Below are positions 8,959 to 17,440 of a stretch of DNA of 64,000 nt, piece by piece. This DNA comes from Nocardia tengchongensis. Lineage in GTDB: Bacteria > Actinomycetota > Actinomycetes > Mycobacteriales > Mycobacteriaceae. The notes below the pieces were generated by a model, which made no database searches, had not been told where the DNA came from, and saw nothing but the letters and a program-made list of their open reading frames with translations. Position 1 is the stretch's first letter. The number at the start of each line of letters is the position of its first letter. The stretch spans positions 5,952,001-6,016,000 of the forward strand of contig NZ_CP074371.1 of assembly GCF_018362975.1 (NCBI RefSeq). The letters run 5' to 3'. The position numbers and the translations under genes were made by a program.

Positions 8959-9423
8959 ATGAACAGCCACATTTTGCGATTGCTACCTCGCAGCATCCCG
9001 GTTATCGCCGCCGCCACCGTCGGCACGGCACTGATGGCGGGCTGCGGACCGGCGTCATCGTCTCCCGCACCTGTCACCACCTGGCCGGCGACCACGGTCC
9101 GAGTGACCACGACCACCGCACCTCCCAGCAGCACGACACCGACGCCGACGACCACGGTCACCTCGGAGCTTCCGGCGTCGAGCACGGCTGCCGACCCCGT
9201 GCCGCCGCCCGCTCCAGTGCCGTTCGTTGCCCCGGCCCCGACGACGCCGGCCGCGCCGCCGCCCGCCGCGGCCCCTGCCCCACAGACCACCAGTGCACCG
9301 TCGGTGTACTACCGAAACTGCACCGAGGCGAAGCGGGCGGGCGCGGCGCCGCTACGGATCGGCGACCCCGGCTATCGTCCCGGCCTGGACGCCGACCACG
9401 ATGGAATCGCCTGCGAGAGATAG
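8959..9423 (+). CDS. Secreted lipoprotein with C-terminal Excalibur calcium-binding domain
   Basis: A 154-residue protein. A signal sequence ends in a lipobox-like LMAGC near residue 29. A Thr/Pro/Ala-rich spacer (about residues 30-115) reaches across the cell wall. The last 37 residues are an Excalibur domain: YYRNCTEAKRAGAAP, then DPGYRPGLDADHDGIACE. The DxDxDGxxCE core coordinates calcium in this family. ATG 8959 places the signal peptide correctly. The role is unknown; in other actinobacteria the domain ends nucleases or envelope proteins. Confidence 0.85.
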   Translation: MNSHILRLLPRSIPVIAAATVGTALMAGCGPASSSPAPVTTWPATTVRVTTTTAPPSSTTPTPTTTVTSELPASSTAADPVPPPAPVPFVAPAPTTPAAPPPAAAPAPQTTSAPSVYYRNCTEAKRAGAAPLRIGDPGYRPGLDADHDGIACER

Positions 9424-9558
9424 GTTCTCTAATCCCCCACATTCGCGCTAGGGGCGGGTGATCACCGAATATGTACTGCCGTAGGAGGATCCGGCCGTGG
9501 CTACGGGCACGGCACACTGCCGTGTCAACGCGAATTCGCCCATTTCCAAAGCTCCGAG

Positions 9559-9634
9559 TGACGTAGGTCGGAGTCGAACCGACGTGGTTCCTGAGTGAAA
9601 ATCAGGCTGCCCATCCCGACAGAGCAACTACGCC
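9559..9634 (-). tRNA. tRNA-Glu (UUC)
   Basis: Read on the minus strand, the acceptor arms GGCGTAG and CTACGTC pair with one G-T. The D stem is TGCTC/GGGCA. The anticodon stem CCTGA/TCAGG frames the loop TTTTCAC, anticodon TTC. The T stem GTCGG/CCGAC frames TTCGACT. The discriminator is A at 9559. All arms fold, with more wobble than a standard actinobacterial tRNA. It is the last-transcribed member of a five-tRNA cluster. Confidence 0.85.
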
Positions 9635-9639
9635 ATGAG

Positions 9640-9718
9640 TCCGGCCGGATGGAATCGAACCACCTGTGCCCGAAGGCGGGAGGTTTACAGCCTCCGTGCA
9701 CACCATGTGCTCGACCGG
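9640..9718 (-). tRNA. tRNA-Tyr (GUA), type II with shortened D loop
   Basis: Acceptor CCGGTCG pairs with CGGCCGG. The anticodon stem GGAGG/CCTCC frames CTGTAAA, anticodon GTA. A long variable arm (GCC TTCG GGC) is present, as expected for bacterial tRNA-Tyr. The T loop is TTCGATT. The D arm folds only as GCAC-ATGGT-GTGC, a five-base loop, which is unusually short and suggests a divergent or mobile-element tRNA. It lies 5 bp from the tRNA-Glu. Confidence 0.75.
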
Positions 9719-9722
9719 TTGG

Positions 9723-9796
9723 TGGCGGTGGCCGGATTCGAACCGACGACCTGTGGATTATGAGCCCACCGCACTCCCTGACTGCGCCACACCGCT
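9723..9796 (-). tRNA. tRNA-Met (CAU) with mismatched first acceptor pair
   Basis: The anticodon stem GTGGG/TCCAC (one G-T) frames CTCATAA, anticodon CAT. The T loop is TTCGAAT. Acceptor AGCGGTG faces CACCGCC with an A-C mismatch at the first pair. Initiator tRNAs also lack that pair, but the three G-C pairs at the foot of the initiator anticodon stem are not complete here. It could be elongator Met, or Ile if the C34 is modified to lysidine. The gene lies 4 bp from the tRNA-Tyr. Confidence 0.7.
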
Positions 9797-9824
9797 CCAA
9801 CGATCCGCCATATGGCGGACCTCG

Positions 9825-9909
9825 CGGAAGACAGAGAACTCGAATCCCAAGCCCGGAGGCTCAACACCGCTAGCAACGGGTTCCGGTCAGCCCGACCGGT
9901 TTATCTTCC
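9825..9909 (-). tRNA. tRNA-Ser (GCU), weak stems
   Basis: Acceptor GGAAGAT pairs with GTCTTCC, discriminator G. The D stem is CCGG/CCGG around TCGGGCTGA. The anticodon loop is TTGCTAG, anticodon GCT, with only about three firm pairs in its stem. A long variable arm (AGCC/GGGCT) and T loop TTCGAGT follow. The serine-type architecture is complete, but several stem pairs are lost. Confidence 0.65.
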
Positions 9910-9913
9910 ATCG

Positions 9914-9999
9914 CGGAAAGCTGAGGAGTCGAACCCCCGGGACACAATGCCCGCCTCCGGTTTTCAAGACCGGCTGGCCCCCACAGGCCGGAACCTTCC
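9914..9999 (-). tRNA. tRNA-Ser (UGA)
   Basis: Acceptor GGAAGGT pairs with GCTTTCC, discriminator G. The D arm is GGCC/GGCC. The anticodon stem CCGGT/ACCGG frames CTTGAAA, anticodon TGA, reading UCA serine codons. A long GC-rich variable arm and T loop TTCGACT complete the serine type. It is the promoter-proximal member of the cluster. About 220 bases separate it from the lipoprotein gene at 10222, and I see no further RNA gene there. Confidence 0.8.
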
Positions 10000-10221
10000 A
10001 TTTCACCGCCGCTCGGTCGAGCGTGCGGTGTAACCACATTCGCAGGATCACCGACGCTATACAACCGATTTTCCGGCAGCCCGTGTCTGGAGCCTCCGAC
10101 GGATTCGGCGGCCGATCCCCAGCGGCGACTTCTTTGCAAGACTTAGCCACTGCTCGACTCGTCAGAGGTCGGGTACATTCACCGACTCGCTTCCACGTCC
10201 GTGCCCGCAGCAAGGAGATCA

Positions 10222-10701
10222 GTGTTCAACCAAGCCATTTCGACTGGACGGTTCACGCACGGGCTCGTGGTCGCGATCGGCATCGCCTGCGCCGTCACCG
10301 GCTGCGGGGTCACCACCGACACGACACTTCCGACGACGACGGCCTCGAAGTCCCTCCCGCCGGCCAGCATTCCGCAGACAACGACCAGCGCACCATCGAG
10401 CACCCCGAACCTGAGCCCATCACCTGAGCCGACAACTCCTCCCCCGACGTCGGCCGCCGCGGCGGCCCCGGCTGCCGTCATGCCCGCCGTCGTCTGCATG
10501 AATCTGCAAGACGCACAGAACAAGATCCACGCGGCCGGCGTCTTCTACTCCCGATCGAAGGACGCCACCGGCAAGAGCCGCTACCAGGTGATCGATCGCA
10601 ACTGGCTCGTCGTTGCGCAATCACCCTCCCCGGGAACCCCATTCGGCGAGGGCGACGCGATACTGTCCGTCGTCAAATACGGTGAGCCCAACAACTGCTG
10701 A
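10222..10701 (+). CDS. Secreted lipoprotein with PASTA-like C-terminal domain
   Basis: A 159-residue protein. GTG 10222 is fixed by AAGGAG four bases before it. The signal peptide ends at the lipobox VTGC near residue 28. A Thr/Ser/Pro spacer (residues 30-90) leads to a domain with VVCMNLQDAQNKIHAAGV and VVAQSPSPGTPFGEGDAILSV. This is the pattern of PASTA repeats (P..V.GM...A...L...G, then V..Q.P..G..V..G). It differs from the Excalibur lipoprotein at 8959 but has the same overall build. It is probably anchored in the envelope; the ligand is unknown. Confidence 0.8.
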   Translation: MFNQAISTGRFTHGLVVAIGIACAVTGCGVTTDTTLPTTTASKSLPPASIPQTTTSAPSSTPNLSPSPEPTTPPPTSAAAAAPAAVMPAVVCMNLQDAQNKIHAAGVFYSRSKDATGKSRYQVIDRNWLVVAQSPSPGTPFGEGDAILSVVKYGEPNNC

Positions 10702-10743
10702 GCCTTGGGGCATATCGCTTTCAGCCGATGGCCGGCGTGCGCG

Positions 10744-11517
10744 TCACAAGGAGTTGCGAACGTATTCCTTGAGTGAATCTCGTACGAAGGCAGCGCAGTT
10801 CGGGTTGCCGTAGGCGGCGGCGTAGCGGGGATCGTCGGCGTACATGTCGGCCATGGCGGTGACCATGGCGATGGAGCTGGCCCGGTCGCCGTTGGCCAAG
10901 GGGGTGCCGGGGATGGTGCGGAACCAGGCGATGTGGCGGGCGGCTTGGGACTGGGCGGGGGTGGAGTCGGGGGTGTGGCCGGATTTCCAGGTGGTGATCC
11001 AGGTGGCGATCATGTCGTCTAGGTCGCGTTTCCATTCGCGTTGTTGTTGTAGGGATTTGGCGTGCCACCACTGGTTGCTGGCCTGGAAAGCGGCTTCGCC
11101 CCAGCGGGCGATGACTTCGTCGCGGTAAGGGTCGTTGAAGCCTTCGAGCATCATTTGCAGGGAGCCTTTGGCGCCTGCGCGAGTGTCGAGGGTGTGGCGT
11201 AGGGCTCGGATTCGGTCGTCGATGCGGGAGCGTTCGGCTTCCAGGAACCGGAGGTGGGCCAGGAGCGCGGTGTCCTCGGCGTCAGTTGGGGCCTCCTCGG
11301 ACAGGCGGTCGAGGATTTCGGCGATGGTGGGGAGGCTCAGGCCGAGTTCGCGCAGCAGGAGGATGCGCTGGAGGCGGGCGACGGAGTCGGTGTCGTAAAA
11401 GCGGTAGCCGTTGTGGCCGAGTCGGGCGGGTGGGAGGAGGCCGATCTCGTCGTAGTGGCGCAGGGTGCGGCTGGTGATGCCGGCGCTGTCGGCCAGTTGC
11501 TGGATCGTCCACTCCAT
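10744..11517 (-). CDS. MerR-family regulator with TipAS-type effector domain
   Basis: A 257-residue regulator. Residues 1-70 are the MerR head (WTIQQLADSAGITSRTLRHYDEIGLLPPAR, GYRFYDTDSVARLQRILLLRELGLSL). Residues of about 120-255 match the TipAS/antibiotic-recognition fold (FNDPYRDEVIARWGEAAF, then MADMYADDPRYAAAYG, then FVRDSLKEYV). TipA relatives bind thiopeptides and other amphipathic drugs and activate efflux or their own genes. The gene lies 12 bp downstream of the VOC gene on the same strand, so the pair is co-transcribed. Confidence 0.9.
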   Translation of the reverse strand: MEWTIQQLADSAGITSRTLRHYDEIGLLPPARLGHNGYRFYDTDSVARLQRILLLRELGLSLPTIAEILDRLSEEAPTDAEDTALLAHLRFLEAERSRIDDRIRALRHTLDTRAGAKGSLQMMLEGFNDPYRDEVIARWGEAAFQASNQWWHAKSLQQQREWKRDLDDMIATWITTWKSGHTPDSTPAQSQAARHIAWFRTIPGTPLANGDRASSIAMVTAMADMYADDPRYAAAYGNPNCAAFVRDSLKEYVRNSL

Positions 11518-11529
11518 GAAGGTCTCCCG

Positions 11530-11946
11530 TTACTGCTTGCCGGCCCAGTCGCCCTCGAAGGTGGCCGCCCACTGCTTCGCCTGGTCGAGTTCGGCCAGGC
11601 GGGGTGCGGTGAGGATGACGCGGTTGCTGTCGGGGTCGGTGATGGTGACATCGCTGGTGTACCACACGGTGTCGGCGGGGCCGGTGATCGTCACGCCGGG
11701 GAAGGCGCGCAGGGTGGATGCGAGGGTCGCGAGGTCTTCGCCGCCCGCGGAGAAGCTGACGGTGGTGCTGCCGGGGATGGGCTCGCCGGGGACGAGCAGC
11801 AGGTCCTGGTACTTCATGCGACGCAGGTGCACCACCGCCGGGCCGTTCTCGCCGGGAATGGTTGCCAGCGCGACGAATCCGGCGGCCTCGTAGAACGCCG
11901 TCGTGGCGGCGATGTCGCGCACCTGGAAGGTGGCGAACATGGGCAT
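11530..11946 (-). CDS. VOC-superfamily (glyoxalase/bleomycin-resistance-like) protein
   Basis: A protein of about 138 residues with one vicinal-oxygen-chelate fold. The first beta-alpha unit is ATFQVRDIAATTAFYEAAGF and the closing one is SDVTITDPDSNRVILTAP. Members bind drugs, isomerise or cleave substrates, or only sequester them; the fold alone does not say which. The co-transcribed TipAS-type regulator suggests a drug-response role. The start may be ATG 11946 or 11940. Confidence 0.85.
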   Translation of the reverse strand: MPMFATFQVRDIAATTAFYEAAGFVALATIPGENGPAVVHLRRMKYQDLLLVPGEPIPGSTTVSFSAGGEDLATLASTLRAFPGVTITGPADTVWYTSDVTITDPDSNRVILTAPRLAELDQAKQWAATFEGDWAGKQ

Positions 11947-12018
11947 GGGGTAGATGGTGCGGTCGATGGCGGGTGTTCGCTCATGGGGTCGACGGTAGGA
12001 GTTGACGTAGCGGCAAGG

Positions 12019-12666
12019 TCAACTCCGGCGCATCGTCAGTTCGGGCGCGGCGGCGGTGTGGGCGGCGTAGACCGCGAGCATGTCCTCGACCAGGCGCAGC
12101 ACGGTGACGTCGAGGTCGGGGCGCTGGTAGACGCCGCGGACCACGGCTTCGCCGGAGAACAGGTGCAGCATCATGAAGAAGATGGGTTCGCGGAGGTCGG
12201 CGGGGAAGTCGGCGAGGACACCGCTGGCCTCGAGGGCGGCCACGATTTCACGGTAGTAGTTCTCGGCGATGGGGGCGATGCGGTCGCGGAGTTCGGTGTC
12301 GGAGCGGGCGGCCAGGAAGATCTCGCGCAGGGAGTGGGTGTGGGTGGACTGCTGGGCCTGGCGCAGGAAGCGGAGGGCGACGTCGAGCGGGTTGTCCTGG
12401 GCGCCGAGCTGTTCCATGGTGACGCGGTAGCCGACGAGCTGGCGGGCGAAGATCTCCTCGGCGGTGCGCACGATGAGGTCCAGGCGGGTGTCGAACTGGC
12501 GGAACATGGCGCCGGCGGATAGTCCGGCGCGGCCGCAGATCTCCTGCACGGTGGTGCGCTGATAGCCGACCTCACCGATGGCCGCGATGGTGGCGTCCAC
12601 CAGCTTGGCCACCGTGGCTGCCCGGCGCTCCTGTTGGGTGCGCCGCGGGCGGGAAACTTCGCTCAC
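12019..12666 (-). CDS. TetR-family transcriptional regulator
   Basis: A 215-residue regulator. The N-terminal helix-turn-helix spans residues of about 12-60 (RRAATVAKLVDATIAAIGEVGYQRTTVQEICGRAGLSAGAMFRQF). The C-terminal helical ligand domain is unlike any I can name. GTG 12666 starts in the most natural place, six residues before the basic arm. It is divergent from the secreted lipase at 12834 across 167 bp and so may control it. Confidence 0.85.
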   Translation of the reverse strand: MSEVSRPRRTQQERRAATVAKLVDATIAAIGEVGYQRTTVQEICGRAGLSAGAMFRQFDTRLDLIVRTAEEIFARQLVGYRVTMEQLGAQDNPLDVALRFLRQAQQSTHTHSLREIFLAARSDTELRDRIAPIAENYYREIVAALEASGVLADFPADLREPIFFMMLHLFSGEAVVRGVYQRPDLDVTVLRLVEDMLAVYAAHTAAAPELTMRRS

Positions 12667-12833
12667 GACACCCCATCCTGCCCCGTGAACACGCGCAGCA
12701 AACATCCGGCCCGGGGTGACCGTTGACACATTCGCCACGGGCGACGTAGGGTCGCCGCGCAACTTAGGAAATATCCACTCTCTTTCTTGAGCGGTGGGTA
12801 CGCGGCCGCCGCAGCGGCGTGGAGGAGTTCGAT

Positions 12834-14231
12834 ATGACAGCGGGGACCAGGACCATCGTCCGGGCGTGTGTGGCGGTCGCGGCGGGGATGACCGTGGCGA
12901 TCTGCCCGGCGGTGACAGCGGCGGCCGACCCGGTTCCGGTGCAGCCGGGCCTGCCGTTTCCGATCCCGCCCGCACCGCCGTATCTGGATCCGGGCTTCTA
13001 TCAACCGGATCCGGCGCGGGTGGCGGCCGCGCAGCCCGGCGAGATCCTGGCGGCGCGGCAAGTGACGCTGGCCAATCTGTGGGTGCTGCCACTCAACGCC
13101 GACGCCTGGCAGCTGTCCTTCCGCAGCACCGACACCCGCGGCGGCCCGATCGCGGCGGTGGCCACGGTGGTGGTGCCGCATCGGGCGGCGCCGAGCGGAC
13201 AGCGCGGGCTGGTCTCGTTCCAGATGGCAGAGGACTCCCTGTCGGTGAACTGCGCACCCTCCTACACCTTGCGCACGGGGTCGCTGCCCAATCCGTTGAA
13301 TCCGGTGATGGAAGCCGAATTCGTCGAGGTGCAGGCCATGCTGCAGCTCGGGCACACCGTGGTGATCCCCGATCACGAGGGCCCCAACGCGGCGTACGCG
13401 GTGGGACCGCTGGGCGGGCGCATCACCCTCGACGGGATTCGCGCGGCCGAACGCTTCGACCCGGCCGGGCTGCCCGGCACCGACACCCGCGTCACGATGT
13501 GGGGCTATTCGGGCGGCGCGATCCCGACCGCGCACGCCGCCGAACTGCAGCCGACCTACGCACCGGAGATCGATCTGGCCGGGGCGGCCGCGGGCGGTCT
13601 GATGGCCGATATCCGCGCCGCCATCGACTACAACAACGGCACCTCGAGCTTCGGCGGTGCGGTGCTGGGCGGGCTGTTCGGGGTGGCGCGGGAGTATCCG
13701 CAGGTGGATCGGTTCATCGCCGACCATATGAACCCGCTGGGCAAGGCGGCGCGGATGGTGCACGAGAACCAGTGCGTGGCCCTGCAATTCGCGGCGTTCC
13801 CGTTCGTGAACATCAAGGGCCTGTTCGATTATCCCGGCGATCCGATGCTGGCGCCGGAGGTGCAGCCGGTGCTCGACGAGCTCAGTCTCGGGCATCGCGG
13901 GACGCCGAGCGCGCCGCTCTACATCTACGAGGGCACCTTCGACGAGGTGATGCCGCTCAACGCCGTCGACAACACTTATGACATTTACTGCCACGACCCG
14001 CGCGCCCGCGTGCAGTACACGCGGGACTTGTTCAGTGAGCACGGCATCGCGGCGGTGTCGAATACCGCGAGCGCGGCGCTGTGGCTCAACGACCGCCTCA
14101 ACGGTGTTCCGGCGCCGGAGGGCTGCCACAACCGCGACGTCTATTCCGGCATTCTGGACCCGGGTGCGATCGCGGCGTTCGTGAACACGATCGGGCAGAC
14201 CCTCGCGTCGGCGCTCGGGATGCCGGTGTGA
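12834..14231 (+). CDS. Secreted lipase (LIP family)
   Basis: A 465-residue exported esterase/lipase. A signal peptide runs to about residue 31 (VAAGMTVAICPAVTAAADP). The mature part has the alpha/beta-hydrolase nucleophile elbow GYSGG with Ser226. IYEGTFDEVMP near residue 370 is the likely acid-residue loop, and the catalytic His follows later. These features match the actinobacterial secretory lipase family, which cleaves triacylglycerols or fatty esters outside the cell or in the envelope. ATG 12834 follows GGAGGAG. The divergent TetR regulator is a candidate controller. Confidence 0.85.
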   Translation: MTAGTRTIVRACVAVAAGMTVAICPAVTAAADPVPVQPGLPFPIPPAPPYLDPGFYQPDPARVAAAQPGEILAARQVTLANLWVLPLNADAWQLSFRSTDTRGGPIAAVATVVVPHRAAPSGQRGLVSFQMAEDSLSVNCAPSYTLRTGSLPNPLNPVMEAEFVEVQAMLQLGHTVVIPDHEGPNAAYAVGPLGGRITLDGIRAAERFDPAGLPGTDTRVTMWGYSGGAIPTAHAAELQPTYAPEIDLAGAAAGGLMADIRAAIDYNNGTSSFGGAVLGGLFGVAREYPQVDRFIADHMNPLGKAARMVHENQCVALQFAAFPFVNIKGLFDYPGDPMLAPEVQPVLDELSLGHRGTPSAPLYIYEGTFDEVMPLNAVDNTYDIYCHDPRARVQYTRDLFSEHGIAAVSNTASAALWLNDRLNGVPAPEGCHNRDVYSGILDPGAIAAFVNTIGQTLASALGMPV

Positions 14232-14250
14232 CGGCCGTACGATCGGGCGC

Positions 14251-15029
14251 ATGCCGGCAACTCGTATCCCGATTCTGCTCGCACTGACCGTGGTTGCCGC
14301 CGCGGGCTGCTCGTCCGGCGGCGGCACCGAAACCCCGCCCGCCTCGCTCACCGGCCGCACGTTCGTTTCGACCCGGTGTCGGGCACGCCGATTCCGGGTG
14401 GCGGGCCGTTGACGCTGACCTTCGTCGAGGGCGGCCGGATCGCGGCGACCTCGGGCTGCAACACCGCCAACGGACAGGTCGACCTGCAAGGCAACACCTT
14501 GCAGGTCGGCGAACTGGCCTCCACGATGATGGCGTGCTCGGGCGATGTGATGGGCGCCGACGAATGGCAGGCCGGGCTGCTGCACTCGCAGCCGACCTGG
14601 ACCCTGTCCGGTGACACCCTGACGTTGAAAGGCAACGGCGCGACGGTGACCATGCTCGACCGCAAGGCCGCCCACCCCGACAAGCCGCTGATCGGCACCA
14701 CGTGGGTCGTGAACACGTTGCTGTGCACCGACGCCGAGGTCCGTTCGGTGACCCTGGACGAGGTGCGCCCCACCCTCACCATCACCCCCGACGGCAAGGT
14801 GTCGGGCACCGCGGGCTGCAACACCATGACCGGCTCGGCCGTTGTCGACGGCGACGACGTCACCTTCACGATCGCGACCACCCGCATGATGTGCGCGCCG
14901 GAGGTGATGGAGGTCGAGCAGCAGGTACTGGGTGCGCTGGACGGAAAAACCAAGGCCACCATCGATTCCGATGTCCTGACCTTGCGCAATGCGGGCAACA
15001 ACACGGGGTTGAAGCTGCGCGCGGAGTGA
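14251..15029 (+). CDS. META-domain lipoprotein (HslJ-like), frameshifted
   Basis: The ATG 14251 frame gives a lipoprotein signal (LALTVVAAAGCSSGGG) and SLTGRTFVST, then goes out of frame near 14372. The +1 frame continues with SGTPIPGGGPLTLTFVEGG, followed by two META domains. Both carry the hallmark CNT motif (TSGCNTANGQVDL; TAGCNTMTGSAVV) with conserved Cys pairs (MMACSGDV, MMCAPEVME). One missing base near 14372 restores a protein of about 260 residues, so I treat this as one gene with a sequencing error or a fresh mutation. The HslJ relative in E. coli is linked to novobiocin and heat response; the role here is unknown. Confidence 0.75.
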
Positions 15030-15109
15030 GTCCGGTTCCGCCCGACCCCCGCTGAGGCCCCCGAAAATCGTTGTCGCCGGACGGTATCGGCGCGCTAGCG
15101 TCCGGTCGT

Positions 15110-15664
15110 ATGAATACCAGATTTCTGAATGTGGTGGATGTGGAGGCCACCTGCTGGGAGGGGCCCAATCCGCCGGGGCAGCCCAGCGAGATCATCGAGA
15201 TCGGGCTGTGCGTGCTCGATACCGTGACGCGGGAGCGGGTGAGCCGGCACAGCATTCTGGTGCGGCCCGAGCATTCCTCGGTGAGTGAATTCTGCACGCA
15301 GCTGACCACTCTTACTCCGGAACAGGTGGGTGCGGGCATCACCTTCGCCGAGGCGTGTGCGCTGCTGCGCACCGAATTCCACGCGGATTCGCGGCCGTGG
15401 GCCAGTTGGGGCGATTACGACCGCAAGCAGTTCCTCGCGCAATGCGAGGGGACGGGGGTGCGCTATCCGTTCGGCAGTGTGCACACCAATGCCAAATTGG
15501 CATTTTCCGCCGCCCGCGAGACTCGACGCCGCTACGGGATGGCGGGTGCGCTGCGGCTCGCCGAGTTGCCGTTGGAGGGGACCCATCATCGCGGCGGGGA
15601 CGACGCCTGGAATATCGCGGCATTGATCGCCGACCTGATGGGAAAGGGTGCGTGGCCGCTCTGA
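15110..15664 (+). CDS. DEDD-type 3'-5' exonuclease
   Basis: A 184-residue nuclease of the DnaQ-like fold. Exo I is VVDVEATCWEG (Asp-x-Glu) with EIIEIGLCVLD. Exo II is SWGDYDRKQF. Exo III is HHRGGDDAWNIAAL, with a histidine five residues before the catalytic Asp, making it the DEDDh type. It resembles the Eri1/KapD group that trims RNA or DNA ends. ATG 15110 places the first motif at residues 8-15. It stands alone on the plus strand. Confidence 0.85.
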   Translation: MNTRFLNVVDVEATCWEGPNPPGQPSEIIEIGLCVLDTVTRERVSRHSILVRPEHSSVSEFCTQLTTLTPEQVGAGITFAEACALLRTEFHADSRPWASWGDYDRKQFLAQCEGTGVRYPFGSVHTNAKLAFSAARETRRRYGMAGALRLAELPLEGTHHRGGDDAWNIAALIADLMGKGAWPL

Positions 15665-15845
15665 CGCTTTGTGCCATTGCCGGAAAACACTGCGCGAGAG
15701 TGCGTTTTATGTATGGGCGACTGACAACAGAATATTGTGAAATAGCCACATTTTAGTGTTTCTGATGGACGCCCCGGCGACCCTAATGTTCACTCACGCC
15801 GAGGACCAGCTCCGCGTGCGTAGCCCATCGAACACTAGGAAATCC

Positions 15846-17331
15846 ATGGCACACAGAGTAATTGCACGCGGCATGGCCGCCTGCGCCGCGACCACCACCG
15901 CGGCGGGCGCGCTGGCACTGTTCGGCGCCGGCGTGGCCCAGGCGGACGCGGGGACGATCACCTGGAGCGACGGCTCCTCGCAGTTCACCCGCACGGTCAG
16001 CAACACCACTCCCGCCGAGGGCGACACCGTCACGGTCAGCACCAAGTTCGAACGCACCAGTTGGACCGACGAATTCATCTACAACATCAAGGACCGGCAC
16101 GCCGCGTGCCTGACCTACGTCACGGGCTCGGCCAAGATGACCGGCAACGACGGCGACTATCCGTACGCCGATCCCGAGGTCAAGGCCGATGAGGGCAACG
16201 GGTACGGCTATGTGCGGGTGTCGTTCGGCGTCACCGACTGGTCGGTTCAGAACCGCCCCGGGTTCCACCGCTCCCCCATCTTCACCGTCCAGTACAAGGT
16301 CGGCCACGACTGCGCCCGCGGCGCGGCTCTGACCAGCGGCATGGACTACGGCGGGTCGCTGGGGTCGGGCAACTACGGCACCAAGGGTCCCTCGATCACG
16401 GTCGGCAAGAACGCCACCACCACCACGCTGGCCGCCGTCAGCAATGCCCGAGTCGGGGTGGCGACCACGTTGAGCGCGACCGTCACCGGCGGCTCGGCGG
16501 GCGACCCGGTCGACTTCTACGACGGCACAACCAAGATCGGCTCCGGGGCGCTGGACGCGGCCGGCACGGCGACCTTCCAGTGGACCCCCGCGGTGAAGGG
16601 CGACCACACCCTCTCCGCCCAGTACGTCGGCACCGCGGCCGCCGGCGGCTCCAAGTCCGCCAACGTCACCGCACAGGTCTCCGAGCAGAACGCGACCTCG
16701 ACGGTGAACCTGGCCGCCGGTTCCGGCGCGCAGGTCGGCAAGGCGACCACACTGACCGCCACCGTGAACCCGGCCGCGGCGGGGGGCACCGTCGAGATCA
16801 AGGACGGCGACACCTCCCTGGCCATCGTCCCGGTCGGCAACGACGGTACCGCCGCCTACCAGTGGACCCCCGCCGCCGCGGGCGCGCACACCCTGACGGC
16901 CACCTTCTCCGGACGCGACGGCGTCACCGGATCCTCGACCACCACGCAGGTCAGCGTCGCCGAGGCGCCGGTCCAGAACACCGCCTCGACCACCACGCTG
17001 GCCCCGGTGTCGGGCGCGCAGGTCGGCAAGGCGGTCGCGGTGAGCGCGACGGTCAAGCCCGGAACCGCCGGGGGCAGTGTCACTTTCAAGGACGGCAACA
17101 CCGTCGTCGGCACCGCCCAGTGTCTCCGGTGACGGCACCGCCACCATCCAGTGGACCCCGGCCACCGCGGGCCAGCGCACCCTGACCGCCGAGTACTCGG
17201 GCGCGGGCACCCTGAACGCCTCCTCCGACCGGGCCTCGGTGGTTGTCTCCGCCGCGCCGGGCGCGGTCGACACCGGCAGCGGGACGGGCAGCCTGGGCTC
17301 GCTGCTGGGCGGCACCGGCTCGAGCAAGTAG
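15846..17331 (+). CDS. Secreted protein with three Ig-like repeats, frameshifted near 17120
   Basis: A signal peptide (ALALFGAGVAQADA, about residues 22-35) precedes a beta-rich N-terminal domain of about 160 residues. Three Ig-like repeats of about 90 residues follow, near 16405, 16695 and 16980. Each has xxTxxLA, GxAVxxSATV, GxVxFxDG and a WTP-A-GxHTL-A-Y turn. The third repeat breaks at about 17120, one base out, and resumes as VSGDGTATIQWTP. The end is a Gly/Ser tail. The complete protein would be near 495 residues. Such Big_3-type repeats occur in surface adhesins and fibrils; no sortase motif or transmembrane anchor is visible, so it is probably released. Confidence 0.75.
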
Positions 17332-17440
17332 CGCGGTATCGCCGGACGGTCCACTCCCGGCCGTCCGGCGATATCGTAGAAACCGCCTCCGGCCGGGCTG
17401 ATTCGCGGCAGGCCGGCCGGACTGGCCGACGGATCCGATA

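Noticed and set aside
9496..9600. A 33-codon ORF with an AGGAGG site before GTG 9496
   Set aside because: It runs antisense into the tRNA-Glu gene and has no protein-like pattern.
9914..9999. Selenocysteine tRNA
   Set aside because: The anticodon loop CTTGAAA gives TGA (serine UCA codons), not TCA, and the acceptor and D arms are of the normal serine type.
12663..14675. A 670-codon minus-strand ORF opposite the lipase and META gene
   Set aside because: Antisense shadow; the plus strand has a signal peptide, the GYSGG elbow and CNT motifs.
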